Shown here: positions 30,257-40,167 of the stretch, in pieces
How positions within the stretch are numbered: the stretch's first letter is position 1
Layout of the letters: each line of letters opens with the position of its first letter
Translations under genes and position numbers: made by a program
Notes under the pieces: model-generated
Seen by the model: only the letters and a program-made list of their open reading frames with translations
What the model was told of the DNA's origin: nothing
The model's database searches: none
Source of the DNA: JAGQRJ01 sp041402045
GTDB taxonomy: Bacteria > Planctomycetota > J058
Direction: 5' to 3'
Assembly (NCBI GenBank): GCA_041402045.1
Contig: JAWKSZ010000063.1
Span: 1-50,011 of the forward strand
Length of the DNA stretch: 50,011 bases

Positions 30257-32089
30257 TTGAGCCGCAGCGAGCTGCCCCCCCTGAGCTACCCGTTCGCCCC
30301 CCGCGGCCTCGCGGACTGGGCCCCCTTGGCGGGGGACCGGGCCCAGCGCGCGCGGGAGGGTCGCGAGGGCCTGCGAGTGCGGGCGCTCTACACCACGGCC
30401 GAGCCCCTGGGCGCGCCGCCGCGGTCCGCGGGACCCGGGTGGACGATCCTCCAAGAGCTGCGCGCCGCTTCGGCGAGCCTCGCCGCGACCCGCGCCCGCG
30501 AAGCGCTGAGCGACGGGGCCGAGGGCTTGCTGCTGCGGGTGGGGATCGGGGGGGTCCAGGTCCGCGACCTGGAGACCGTCGAGCCCCTGGTCGCGGCCCT
30601 GGGCTCGGCGCCGCTGTTCGTGCGCGCGGGCACTCGGGCGCGCGAGGTGGCGGCGCTCCTGCTCGCGCGCCGCTCCCCGGCGGAGCTCCGCGGGAGCCTG
30701 GGGTTGGACCCCCTGGGGACCCTCGCCGCCTGCGGGCGCCTGCCCCAGGGCCTGGAGACGGCCTACGCCCACGGGGCCGAGCTCGCCCGAGCCTGCGCCC
30801 AGGCCGAGGTGCGCGTGTTGGACGTCGAGAGCGCGCCCTACCACGACGCAGGGGCCAGCGCAGCGCTAGAGCTGGCCTGCGTGCTCGGCGCCCTGGTCGA
30901 CGGGTTCCGCGGCATGGAGCCCGCCCTCGACCTCCTGCGCCCGGCGGTCACGGTCTCCCTCGGCCCCGACCTCCTGGGCGGGGTGGCCAAGCTGCGCGCG
31001 CTGCGCCTGCTCTACGCCCAGGTGGCCGAGCCCTGCGGGCTCGACCCCGCGGACCTGCACCTGACCGCGGTCAGCGCGCTGCGCTCCCTCAGCCGGCGCG
31101 ACCCCTGGGGCAACATGCTGCGCGGGACCCTCGCCGCCTGGGTCGGCGCGGTCGGCGGCGCCGACGCGATCGCGGTGGCCCCCTTCGACCGGCGCTACCC
31201 CGACAGCGACGCCTTGGCCCGGCGGGTGGCGCGCACCACGCAGCTCGTGCTCCGCGAGGAGGCGCACCTCGGACAGGTCCAGGACCCCTTCGCCGGCGCG
31301 TACGCGGTCGAGGCCCTGACCCGGGACCTGGCCCAGGCCGCGTGGACCGCCTTCCAGGAGCTCGAGCGCGAGGGCGGCCTCGCCCGCGCCCTCGCGACCG
31401 GCAGCGTGCAGCGCCGGATCGCCGAGCACGCCGAGGGCGTGGCGGCCAAGGTCCGCGCGCGGCGCGTGGAGCTCACCGGGGTCAGCGCGTTCCCCCTCGC
31501 CGGCGAGGCCCCCTTGGTCCGCGCCGCCCCGATCCCCACCGACCCGGGCGACGAGCCTCCCCCCGCCGAATGGGGCGAGCTCCTCGCCGCGGCCGCCAAC
31601 GGGCGACGCCTGGGCGAGCCCCGCGGCGACGCGACGGAGGTCGAGTGGCTCCCTGCCCGTCCCCTGGCCGCGCCCTTCGAGGCGCTGTGGGAGCGCGCCG
31701 GGGAGGCGCCGCCGACGGTGTTCCTCGCGAGCTTCGGCCCCTTGGCGGGGCACACCGGGCGCTCGACCTGGGTCCAGAACCTGCTCGCCGCCGGGGGCTT
31801 CGTGGCCGAGGTCCCCGACGGCTACGCCGACGTGGGCGAGGCCGCCGCGGCCTGCCGCGCGGCGGAGGTTCGGCTGGCGGTGGTCAGCGCCCCCGACGCG
31901 CTGTGGGACGGCCTGCTCCAGGCGGGGCTGCCCCACGAGCTGCGGGCCGCGGGCTGCACCCGCGTGCTGTGGGCGGGGGTCCGGGCCGAGGACGAGGCGC
32001 GCTTCCGCGCCGCCGGGGTCGACGGCTTCGTGGGCCTCGGCCGCGACGCGCTGGCCGACCTGAACCTGCTGTGGGAGGGACTCTCGTGA
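30257..32089 (+). CDS. mutA: methylmalonyl-CoA mutase small (non-catalytic) subunit
   Basis: The protein has 610 residues and starts at TTG 30257 with GAGGA upstream. The TIM-barrel part is recognisable (VTVSLGPDLLGGVAKLRALR, SRRDPWGNMLRGTLAAWVGA, GGADAIAVAPFDRR, VQDPFAGAYAVEALTRDLAQ). The C-terminal cobalamin-type domain is degenerate: the DGHDRG motif is replaced by PLAGHTGR, with no Asp before the His. This is the mark of the small subunit, which supports the catalytic MutB in a heterodimer. The stop overlaps the mutB start by four bases (GTGA), so the two are translationally coupled. Confidence 0.92.
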   Translation: MSRSELPPLSYPFAPRGLADWAPLAGDRAQRAREGREGLRVRALYTTAEPLGAPPRSAGPGWTILQELRAASASLAATRAREALSDGAEGLLLRVGIGGVQVRDLETVEPLVAALGSAPLFVRAGTRAREVAALLLARRSPAELRGSLGLDPLGTLAACGRLPQGLETAYAHGAELARACAQAEVRVLDVESAPYHDAGASAALELACVLGALVDGFRGMEPALDLLRPAVTVSLGPDLLGGVAKLRALRLLYAQVAEPCGLDPADLHLTAVSALRSLSRRDPWGNMLRGTLAAWVGAVGGADAIAVAPFDRRYPDSDALARRVARTTQLVLREEAHLGQVQDPFAGAYAVEALTRDLAQAAWTAFQELEREGGLARALATGSVQRRIAEHAEGVAAKVRARRVELTGVSAFPLAGEAPLVRAAPIPTDPGDEPPPAEWGELLAAAANGRRLGEPRGDATEVEWLPARPLAAPFEALWERAGEAPPTVFLASFGPLAGHTGRSTWVQNLLAAGGFVAEVPDGYADVGEAAAACRAAEVRLAVVSAPDALWDGLLQAGLPHELRAAGCTRVLWAGVRAEDEARFRAAGVDGFVGLGRDALADLNLLWEGLS

Positions 32090-34211
32090 GCCGCGTCCCG
32101 TCCTTCGCCGAGCGCCCGCTGAGCGCGCTCCCGCCGGCCCGCGGGGTCGACCAGCCGCGCTGGACGCCTCCCGAGGGGATCGCGATCGCGCCGCGCTACG
32201 GCGCGGAGGCCCTGGCCGGACTCCCCCACCTCGAGAGCGTCCCTGGCCTCGCGCCCTTCCTGCGCGGGCCCTACGCCACGATGTACGTGCAGCGCCCCTG
32301 GACGGTGCGACAGTACGCGGGGTTCTCGACCGCCGAGGAGAGCAACGCCTTCTACCGCCGGAACCTCGCCGCTGGCCAGGGGCTCTCGGTCGCCTTCGAC
32401 CTGGCCACGCACCGCGGCTACGACTCGGACCACCCCGGGTGGTCGCGGACGTAGGCATGGCCGGCGTGGCGATCGACTCGATCCTCGACATGCGGATCCT
32501 GTTCGACGGGATCCCGCTGGACCGCACCAGCGTGAGCATGACCATGAACGGCGCGGTGCTGCCGATCCTGGCCCTGTTCGTGGTCGCCGCCGAGGAGCAG
32601 GGGGTCACGCCGGAGCAGCTCACGGGCACGATCCAGAACGACGTGCTCAAGGAGTTCATGGTCCGCAACACGTACATCTACCCGCCTCAGCCGAGCCTCA
32701 GGATCATCGCGGACATCTTCCGCTACACCGCTGAGCGCATGCCGCGCTTCAACTCGATCTCGATCTCCGGCTATCACATGCAGGAGGCGGGGGCGACCTG
32801 CGACCTGGAGCTGGCCTACACCCTGGCCGACGGGCTGGAGTACGTGCGCTGCGGGCTCGAGAGCGGGCTCGACGTCGACGCCTTCGCCCCGCGCCTGAGC
32901 TTCTTCTTCGCCGTCGGCATGAACTTCTGCATGGAGGTCGCCAAGCTCAGGGCCGCGCGGCTCCTGTGGGCCACGCTCATGGACGGGTTCTCGCCCCAGA
33001 ACCCCAAGTCGCGCTCGCTGCGCACCCACTGCCAGACCTCGGGCTGGTCGCTCACGGCGCAGGACGTCTACACCAACGTGGTCCGCACCTGCGTCGAGGC
33101 CCTGGCCGCGGCCCACGGCCACACGCAGAGCCTGCACACCAACAGCCTCGACGAGGCGCTGGCCCTGCCCACGGACTTCAGCGCGCGGATCGCGCGCAAC
33201 ACCCAGCTCCTCCTGCAGCAAGAGAGCGGGGTGTGCGACACCGTCGACCCCTGGGGCGGGAGCTACTACCTCGAGCGCCTGACCTGGGACCTCGCGCAGC
33301 GCGCCTGGACCCACCTCGGGGAGATCGAGGCCGCGGGCGGCATGACCCGCGCGATCGAGTCCGGGCTCCCCAAGCGCCGGATCGAGGAGGCCGCCGCGCG
33401 GACCCAGGCCCGGATCGACAGCGGGCAGCAGGCGGTGATCGGCGTCAACCGCTTCCGGCTCGAGCACGAGGACCCGGTCGAGGTGCTCAAGGTCGACACC
33501 AGCTCCGTGCGCGCCGCGCAGCTCCGCCGCCTGGAGGAGCTGAAGGCCGGACGCGACGCGGCGCGGGTCGAGGCCGCCCTCGCGGCGCTGACGCAGGCCG
33601 CCGAGGACGGCAGCGGGAACCTGCTGGCCCTGGCGGTGGAGGCGGCCCGCGCCCACGCTACGGTGGGAGAGATGAGCCTGGCCCTCGAGCGCGTGTTCGG
33701 GCGCCACGAGGCCAACGTGGAGACGTTCACCGGCGTGTATCGCAGCGAACTCGCAGACGACTCGGAGCTGAACGCGCTGCGCGCGCGCAGCGCGCGCTTC
33801 CTCGAGACCCAGGGCCGCCGGCCGCGGATCCTGATCGCCAAGCTCGGCCAGGACGGCCACGACCGCGGGCAGAAGGTCGTGGCCACCGCGTTCGCGGACT
33901 TCGGCTTCGACGTGGACCTGGGCCCGCTGTTCCAGACCCCCGAGGAGACCGCGCGCCAGGCCGTGGAGAACGACGTGCACGTGGCGGCGGTCTCGAGCCT
34001 CGCCGGCGGGCACCTGACCCTGGTCCCGGCGCTGCGCCAGGCCCTCGAAGACCTCGGCCGCCCGGACATCCGGATCGTGGTCGGCGGCGTGGTCCCGCCC
34101 CAGGACGTGCCCGAGCTCCAGGCCGCCGGCGCCGCCGCCGTGTTCGGCCCGGGGACCGTGCTCACCGCCGCCGCCGCCCAGCTCCTCGACCAGCTCGAGG
34201 GGCAGGCGTGA
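32086..34211 (+). CDS. mutB: methylmalonyl-CoA mutase large (catalytic) subunit, one frame break
   Basis: The enzyme interconverts (R)-methylmalonyl-CoA and succinyl-CoA with adenosylcobalamin. From GTG 32086 the frame runs to SDHP near 32430 and then needs one extra C (CACCCCGGG should be CACCCCCGGG) to continue as RVVADVGMAGVAIDSILDM. With that base restored the protein is 708 residues. Substrate-binding and barrel landmarks are PYATMYVQRPWTVRQYAGFS, ESNAFYRRNLAAGQGLSVAF, RFNSISISGYHMQEAGA and RTHCQTSGWSLT. The B12 domain has the base-off motif KLGQDGHDRGQKV, whose His ligates cobalt, and SSLAGGHLTL. It overlaps mutA and meaB by four bases at each end. Confidence 0.95.
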
Positions 34212-35248
34212 GCGTGGCGGCCCCCGCCCTCGACACCCAGCGCCTGGCCGACGGCGTGCGCCAGGGCGACCGCGCGCTCCTGGCCCGGGCCATGACCCTC
34301 GTCGAGAGCCGGCTCCCGGCGCACCGCCAGCAGGCGGAGGCGCTGCTGCAGGCGCTGCTCCCGCACACCGGGGGCGCGCACCGGATCGGCGTCACCGGGA
34401 TCCCGGGCGCGGGCAAGTCGACCCTGATCGAGGCCCTCGGCCTCGAGCTCCTCGAGCGCGGGAAGAAGGTCGCGGTGCTCGCGGTCGACCCCTCGAGCCA
34501 GGTCAGCGGGGGGAGCATCCTCGGCGACAAGACCCGCATGCACGCGCTGAGCAAGGACCGCCGCGCGTTCATTCGCCCCAGCCCCAACGCCGGGAGCCCT
34601 GGCGGCGTGGCGGCCCGCACCCGCGAGGTCATGCTCCTGTGCGAGGCCGCGGGCTACGACCACGTGCTCGTGGAGACCGTGGGCGTGGGCCAGGCCGAGA
34701 CCCTGGTGGCGGACATGGTCGACAGCGTGCTCCTGCTCTTGATCGCCGGCGCCGGCGACGGGCTGCAGGGGATCAAGCGCGGGATCCTCGAGACCGCCCA
34801 CGTGCTCGCGATCAACAAGGCCGACGGGGAAGGCACCGAGCGCGCGCTGCAGGCGGCCTCGACCTACCGCTCGGCGCTCTCGCTCCTGCGCCCCCACGCC
34901 GGGGGCTGGCGGCCCCCGGTGCTCGCGGTCAGCGCGCTCACGCGCAGCGGGCTCGGCGAGCTGATCGCGGAGCTCGAGCGGCATCGCGAGGCCTTCGTCG
35001 CCTCGGGCGCGTGGGAGGCGCAGCGCCGCGAGCAGTCCCTGCGCTGGACCGACCGCCTCTTAGAACAACGGCTCCAAGAGCTCTTCCAGTCCGATCCCCG
35101 GCTGGCCCGCGTGCACCGCGAGGCCCTGGACGCGGTCGCCGCCGGCCGGCTGTGGCCCGGCGCCGCGGCCGCGCGGATCCTGGAGGCGCTGCGCCGCTAC
35201 GACACGAGTGGAGAGTGTGCAGCCGAAACGGCCGAGGGGCCCCCATGA
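34208..35248 (+). CDS. meaB: G-protein chaperone MeaB of methylmalonyl-CoA mutase
   Basis: The protein has 346 residues. MeaB gates loading and protects MutAB from inactivation, using GTP. The Walker A is GIPGAGKS (64-71), followed by VAVLAVDPSSQVSGGSILGD, DKTRMHALSKDRRAFIRPSP, the switch VETVGVGQAETLVADMVD and the guanine-binding INKADGEG. The C-terminal dimerisation helices are present. GTG 34208 overlaps the mutB stop, and the end overlaps the icmF ATG (ATGA), so all are in one coupled operon. Confidence 0.95.
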   Translation: MSVAAPALDTQRLADGVRQGDRALLARAMTLVESRLPAHRQQAEALLQALLPHTGGAHRIGVTGIPGAGKSTLIEALGLELLERGKKVAVLAVDPSSQVSGGSILGDKTRMHALSKDRRAFIRPSPNAGSPGGVAARTREVMLLCEAAGYDHVLVETVGVGQAETLVADMVDSVLLLLIAGAGDGLQGIKRGILETAHVLAINKADGEGTERALQAASTYRSALSLLRPHAGGWRPPVLAVSALTRSGLGELIAELERHREAFVASGAWEAQRREQSLRWTDRLLEQRLQELFQSDPRLARVHREALDAVAAGRLWPGAAAARILEALRRYDTSGECAAETAEGPP

Positions 35249-38200
35249 CGACAGACACGAAGACGGCTCCCGCACCGCCGGTGGACGAGCTCTACCGCGC
35301 GGAGCACACGGTCCGCATCGTCACCGCCGCCGCGCTGTTCGACGGCCACGACGCCGCCATCAACATCATGCGCCGCATCCTGCAGGCCACCGGTGTGGAG
35401 GTGATCCACCTCGCGCACAACCGCGCGGTGGAGGACGTGGTCCGCGCCGCGATCCAGGAGGACGCCCAGGGCATCGCGCTCACGAGCTACCAGGGCGGCC
35501 ACATGGAGTACTTCGGCTACATGCGCCAGCGCCTGGACGAGCTCGGCGCCAAGCACGTGCGGATCTACGGCGGCGGCGGCGGCGTGATCGTCCCGGCGGA
35601 GATCGAGGAGCTCCACGCCCTGGGGATCGACCGCATCTTCAGCCCCGCCGACGGCCGGGACCTGGGCCGCAGGGCAGATCAACCTCGTGGTCGAGGGCTG
35701 TGACTTCGACACCTTGGCCCACGAGCGCCCCGAGGGCTTGCCGCCTGGCGGCGGAGATCACCGCCTCGAAGCGCGGCCAGGCCGTGCCTGCCCCAGCGGC
35801 GCCCCAGCGCCGGTCGTGGGGCTCACGGGGACTGGCGGCGCCGGCAAGAGCGGCCTCACCGACGAGCTCGTGCGCCGCGCGGTCCGGGAGTTCCCCGACA
35901 AGCAGGTCGCCGTGCTCTGCGTCGACCCCACCAAGCGTCGCACCGGCGGCGCGCCTCGGCGACCGGATCCGCTTCAACTCCCTGCGCAACCCGGGCGGGT
36001 CTACATGCGCTCGCTGGCCACCTGCGGCTCGGGCTCGGAGCTGTCCGAGTCGATCGGCGGCGTACCGAGCACGCGCTGCGCTGGGTTCGACCTGGTGTTC
36101 GTGGAGACCGCGGGCATCGGCCAGGGCGACAGCCAGATCGTGGACCTGGTCGACCTCTCGCTCTACGTCATGACCAGCGAATACGGCGCGCCGAGCCAGC
36201 TCGAGAAGATCGAGATAGCCTGACTGCGCGGACCTGGTCGTGATCAACAAGTTCACCCGCCGCGGGAGCGATGACGCGCTGCGCGACGTGCGCAAGCAGG
36301 TCCAGCGCAACCGCAAGCTGTTCGACCAGAGCCCCGAGAGCCTGCTGGTGTTCGGCACCGGCGGCGCACTTCAACGACCCGGGGGTCAACGCGCTGTTCG
36401 CGCACCTCGTCGATCAGCTTCGAGCAGAAGCTCGGGCTGGGTTGAAGCGCAGCCAGCCTGCGACGCGCGCCGGGCCACCGACCTCGAGCGCTACGTGATC
36501 CCCCCGGGCGCGAGCGCTACCTGAGCGAGATCAGCGAGGCCGTGCGCGGCTGGCCGCGGCTGGGCCCGCGAGCAGGCCGACCTCGTGGCGACCTCGACCG
36601 GTGGCCAGGCGGTGAAGCCCTGGGCGGGCCGGACAGCGCGGGCTTCGCGCCCTACGGCGACGCCGCCGCCGCCGGCGCCCCGGGCGAGCTCTGCGCCGAG
36701 TTCGACCGGGCCCGTGCCAGCGCGCCTGCACCTGCGCACCGCGGAGCTGCTCCAGGGCTGGAGGCCTGGGAGGCGGGCTACGAGGCCCCGGTGTTCCGCT
36801 ACGAGGTCCGCGGCAAGACCATCGAGGTCGAGAACTACCGCGAGCCTGAGCGAGACCCAGGTGCGCAAGGTCACGCTCGCGCTACCGCGGCTGGGCTGAC
36901 CGGACTCCATTGGCGCCTGACCGAGAACGTGCCCGGCGAGTTCCCCACACGGCGGGGACCTTCCCTTCGCCGGGGCGAGGACCCGACCCGCATGTTCGCG
37001 GGCGAGGCCCCGCGGCGCGGACCAACGCGCGCTTCCACTACCCGGCTGACGGCCGCCTGCGGCGCGGCTCGACCGCCTTCGGGACTCGATCACGCCTACG
37101 GCGAGGACCCCGCCGAGCGCCCGGACATTCACGGCAAGATCGGCGAGAGCGGCGTCTCGATCTTCACCGCCGAGGAGGCCGAGCAGTTCTACGCTGGGTT
37201 CGACCTCTCGCGCGCCCACGACCTTGGTCTCCATGACGATCACCGGCCCGGCGCCGACGGTGCTGGCGGTTCTTCTTCGCCACCGCGATTCAGTCAGCAG
37301 TGCCGGCGCTTCCTGGTCGAGCAGGGCCGGCTGCAGCTCTCGGCGGAGGACTGCCTGCAGCCCGACGCCACCCGTGGTCGAGCTGGGCCGAGACCCGGGC
37401 GCTGCTCTCCGACCAGGAGACGCCCAGGTCCGGCCCAGACCGTGACCCAGGTCCGAGGCACGGTGCAGGCGGACATCCTCAAGGAGGACCAGGGTCAGAA
37501 CACGTGCATCTTCAGCACCGAGTTCGCGCTGAAGTGCCTGGGCGACGTCGCGGAGTGGTTCGCGCAGAACGGCGTGCGCAACTTCATGCGATCTCGATCA
37601 GCGGGGTGGTCATATCAAGCGAGGCGGGGCGAACCCGATCCACCAGCTGGCCTACACCCTGGCCAACGGGTTCACCTACGTGGAGTACTACCTCTCCCGG
37701 GGGCTCGAGATCGACGAGTTCGCGCCGAACCTGAGCTACTTCTTCTCGAACGGCATGGACCCCGAGTACACCGTGATCGGGCGAGTGGCGCGGCGGATCT
37801 GGGCCACGGCGCTGCGCGACCGCTACGGCGCCAACGCCCGCAGCCAAATGCTGAAGTATCACATCCAGACGTCGGGCCGCAGCCTGCACGCCATGGAGAT
37901 CGAGTTCAACGACATCCGCACCACGCTCCAGGCGCTGCTCGCGACCTACGACAACGCCCAGAGCCTGCACACCAACGCCTACGACGAGGCGATCACGACC
38001 CCGACCGAGGCCTCGGTGCGGCGCGCCATGGCGATCCAGCTGATCATCAACCAGGAGTTCGGCCTGGTGAACTGCGAGAACGCGACCCAGGGCAGCTTCA
38101 TCGTCGAGGAGCTCACGGACCTGGTCGAGGAGGCGGTGCTCGCCGAGTTCGACCGGCTCACCGCCCGCGGCGGCGTACTCGGCGCCATGGAGCTCATGTA

Positions 38201-38555
38201 TCAGCGCGGCGAGATCCAGGGCGACTCGCTGAAGTACGAGCACCTCAAGCACTCGGGCGAGCTGCCGATCGTGGGGGTCAACACCTTCCTCTCCCGCGAC
38301 CAGGCCCAGATCCCCCGAGACGTCGAGCTCAGCCGCGCGACCCCTGAGGAGAAGCGCGGCTGCATCGCGCGCCTGCGCGCGTTCCACGAGGCCCACGCCG
38401 CGGACAGCCCCGCGAGCCTCGACGCGCTCAAGCGCACCGCGCTGGCCGGGGAGAACCTGTTCGGCGCGCTGCTCGACGCCGTCGAGCACTGCAGCCTGGG
38501 CCAGGTCACGGGCGCGCTCTACGAGGTCGGCGGCGAATACCGGCGCAACCTGTAG
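35245..38555 (+). CDS. icmF: fused isobutyryl-CoA mutase IcmF, multiple frame breaks
   Basis: IcmF joins a B12 domain, a MeaB-type GTPase and a mutase barrel in one chain of about 1100 residues; the span here is 3311 bases, close to that. The B12 domain (25-150) has ALFDGHDAAINIMRRI with His35 as ligand, and YGGGGGVIVPAEIEEL. The GTPase has VVGLTGTGGAGKSGLTDELV, CVDPTKRRTGG, ETAGIGQGD and VINKFTRRGSDDALRDVRKQ. The mutase part is clean from about 37680 to the end (GLEIDEFAPNLSYFFSNGMD, KYHIQTSGRSLHAMEIEFND, NCENATQGSFIVEELTDLVE, ending YEVGGEYRRNL). Between 35660 and 37660 at least a dozen frame changes occur, most explained by missing G/C bases. The enzyme links isobutyryl-CoA and butyryl-CoA. 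Confidence 0.9.
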
Positions 38556-38558
38556 CCG

Positions 38559-39353
38559 GTGACCGCCGCGCACGAAGTCCGGGACGCGCTGGGCCGGGCC
38601 CTCGTCGTCCCGACCCGCCCGCGGCGAATCGTGTCCCTCGTCCCCAGCTTGACCGAGCTCCTCGCGGACCTCGGCCTCGACGAGGAGGTCGTGGGCCTCA
38701 CGACGTTCTGCGTGCGCCCGCCAGGCTGGCGCGAGCGCAAGACCCGGGTGGGCGGGACCAAGCGCGTGAACCTGGAGCGGGTGCGGGCCCTGGCTCCGGA
38801 CCTCGTGCTCGCGAACCAGGAGGAGAACACCCAGGCCGACGTGGAGGCCTTGAGCGCGTTGGCCCCGGTCTACGTGACCCGGATCGCGGACCTGCCCGAG
38901 GCCCTGGATGCGGTCCGCGGCCTGGGGGTGCTGACCGCTCGGGCGGAGCGTGGGGCCCAGCTCGCCCGTGAGATCGAGGCCGCCTTCGCCGCGCTGCCCG
39001 CGCCCCCGGAGCCGCGGCCGCGGGTCGCCTATCTGATCTGGCGCGACCCGCCCATGGTCGCGGGGGGCGGCACGTTCATAGACGCCATGCTCCGAGCGGC
39101 GGGGCTCGAGAACGCCTTCGCCCACCGTCCTCGCTATCCGGAGACGACCCTCCCAGAGCTCGCGCGGCGCGAGCTCGACGCGCTCCTGCTCTCGTCCGAG
39201 CCCTTCCCCTTCCAGGACACGCACCGCGCCGAGTTCGCCCGGGCGGGTTGCCCCGCGCTCCTCGTCGACGGCGAAGTCTTCAGCTGGTACGGGAGCCGCC
39301 TGCTGCACGCCCCCGCCGCGTTCCAGGCGCTGCGCGCCCAGCTCGAGGTCTGA
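38559..39353 (+). CDS. BtuF-like helical-backbone metal receptor without signal peptide
   Basis: The protein has 264 residues and starts at GTG 38559, 3 bases after icmF. The fold is that of BtuF/FepB-type binding proteins (RRIVSLVPSLTELLADLGLD, EVVGLTTFCVRPPGW, GGTKRVNLERVRALAPDLVL, the second lobe starting RVAYLIWRDPPMVAGGGTF). BtuF normally captures vitamin B12 in the periplasm. Here the N-terminus MTAAHEVRDALGRALVVPTR carries no signal peptide or lipobox, and no ABC permease or ATPase is next to it. Its place at the end of a B12-enzyme operon suggests corrinoid binding in the cytoplasm, which is inference. Confidence 0.85.
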   Translation: MTAAHEVRDALGRALVVPTRPRRIVSLVPSLTELLADLGLDEEVVGLTTFCVRPPGWRERKTRVGGTKRVNLERVRALAPDLVLANQEENTQADVEALSALAPVYVTRIADLPEALDAVRGLGVLTARAERGAQLAREIEAAFAALPAPPEPRPRVAYLIWRDPPMVAGGGTFIDAMLRAAGLENAFAHRPRYPETTLPELARRELDALLLSSEPFPFQDTHRAEFARAGCPALLVDGEVFSWYGSRLLHAPAAFQALRAQLEV

Positions 39354-39384
39354 CGCGCCTGCTTGCCTGCGTGGAGCGGTCGCG

Positions 39385-39390
39385 TATCGT
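39385..39390 (+). promoter_or_regulatory. candidate -10 box, leaderless start of Rieske gene
   Basis: TATCGT ends 6 bases before GTG 39397, and no Shine-Dalgarno sequence is visible in between. This fits a leaderless transcript. Confidence 0.4.
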
Positions 39391-39396
39391 CTCGGC

Positions 39397-39702
39397 GTGA
39401 CGTCCCTGATCCCCGCCGCCAAGCTCTCCGCGTTGTCCCCGGGCCAGGGGACCGCGGTCGAGGTCGCGGGCTACCGCCTGGCGCTGTTCCGCCAGGGCGA
39501 TCGGGTCTACGCGCTGGACGAGGCCTGTCCCCACGCCGAGGGCCCGCTGTCCCAGGGCGAGGTGGAGGGGGCGACGGTCTACTGCCCGTGGCACGGCTGG
39601 GCCTTCGACCTCGCCAGCGGGCGCTGTCGCCAGGGAGCCCACGTGCGCAGCTATCCCACCGAGGTCCGGGGCGACGACGTCTACGTCGCGCTCACGAGCT
39701 GA
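39397..39702 (+). CDS. Rieske-type [2Fe-2S] ferredoxin
   Basis: The protein has 101 residues, a single Rieske domain of the NirD/ferredoxin type. The cluster ligands are Cys44 and His46 (CPHAEG) and Cys63 and His66 (CPWHGW). No signal or membrane segment is present, so it is a soluble cytoplasmic electron carrier, probably for an oxygenase or nitrite-reductase-like partner that is not in this window. The start is GTG 39397. Its 3' end overlaps the convergent next gene by 22 bases. Confidence 0.93.
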   Translation: MTSLIPAAKLSALSPGQGTAVEVAGYRLALFRQGDRVYALDEACPHAEGPLSQGEVEGATVYCPWHGWAFDLASGRCRQGAHVRSYPTEVRGDDVYVALTS

Positions 39703-40097
39703 TCGCGCAGTTCGAGCCACAGCGCGCGGACGATCCACAGCGCCATCAGCACGACCCACAGGACGTACACCGGCAGCCCCACGCTCAACCAGATCGAGCG
39801 AGCCGAGGGCCCTGCAGCGAACGTCCCCCAGGCCCAGGCGCCCAGCACCCCCGGGCTCAGGGTCAAGCCCGCCAAGGGGACCACGATCCGCCACGGCACC
39901 CCCTCCTGCGGGAGGGCGTCGACCTGCGGCCCCGTCCAGGCGCAGCCCAGGGTCGGACACCCGGCGAGGCCGAACTCGGCCCGGCAGCCACGGTGGACCA
40001 GCCCCCCGCACCCGAGGCAGGCCGTCAGCCCGCGCCCGCCCTCATGACAGAGGGCGCAGCGAGGGGAGGTCGATCGGTGCTCGAAGCGAAGCTGCAT
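39681..40097 (-). CDS. small membrane protein with N-terminal C4HC3 zinc-finger-like domain
   Basis: The protein has 138 residues from ATG 40097 (GGGCGGGG upstream); a GTG six codons earlier is possible. I do not recognise a named family. Residues 14-52 hold eight potential zinc ligands in the order Cys14, Cys17, Cys27, Cys30, His35, Cys38, Cys47, Cys52, the C4HC3 order of PHD and RING-variant fingers. Two membrane helices follow (VVPLAGLTLSPGVLGAWAW and WLSVGLPVYVLWVVLMALWI). The finger would sit in the cytoplasm or face the other side depending on topology. It shares the minus strand with the YkgJ-type gene upstream (70-base gap), and its 3' end overlaps the Rieske gene. Confidence 0.72.
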   Translation of the reverse strand: MQLRFEHRSTSPRCALCHEGGRGLTACLGCGGLVHRGCRAEFGLAGCPTLGCAWTGPQVDALPQEGVPWRIVVPLAGLTLSPGVLGAWAWGTFAAGPSARSIWLSVGLPVYVLWVVLMALWIVRALWLELRDQLVSAT

Positions 40098-40167
40098 GCC
40101 CCGCCCAGTGCACACCGCGCGCCAGCGCTATCCCTCGCCACGACCGTTCGGCCCGGCAACGCAGGCG

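Noticed and set aside
30257..32089. MutA as a second catalytic mutase
   Set aside because: The cobalamin-binding DGHDRG motif is missing in its C-terminal domain, which marks it as the non-catalytic subunit.
35660..37660. Programmed frameshifting or selenocysteine recoding in icmF
   Set aside because: There are too many changes, in different directions and without slippery sites or a common structure; missing bases explain those I could align.
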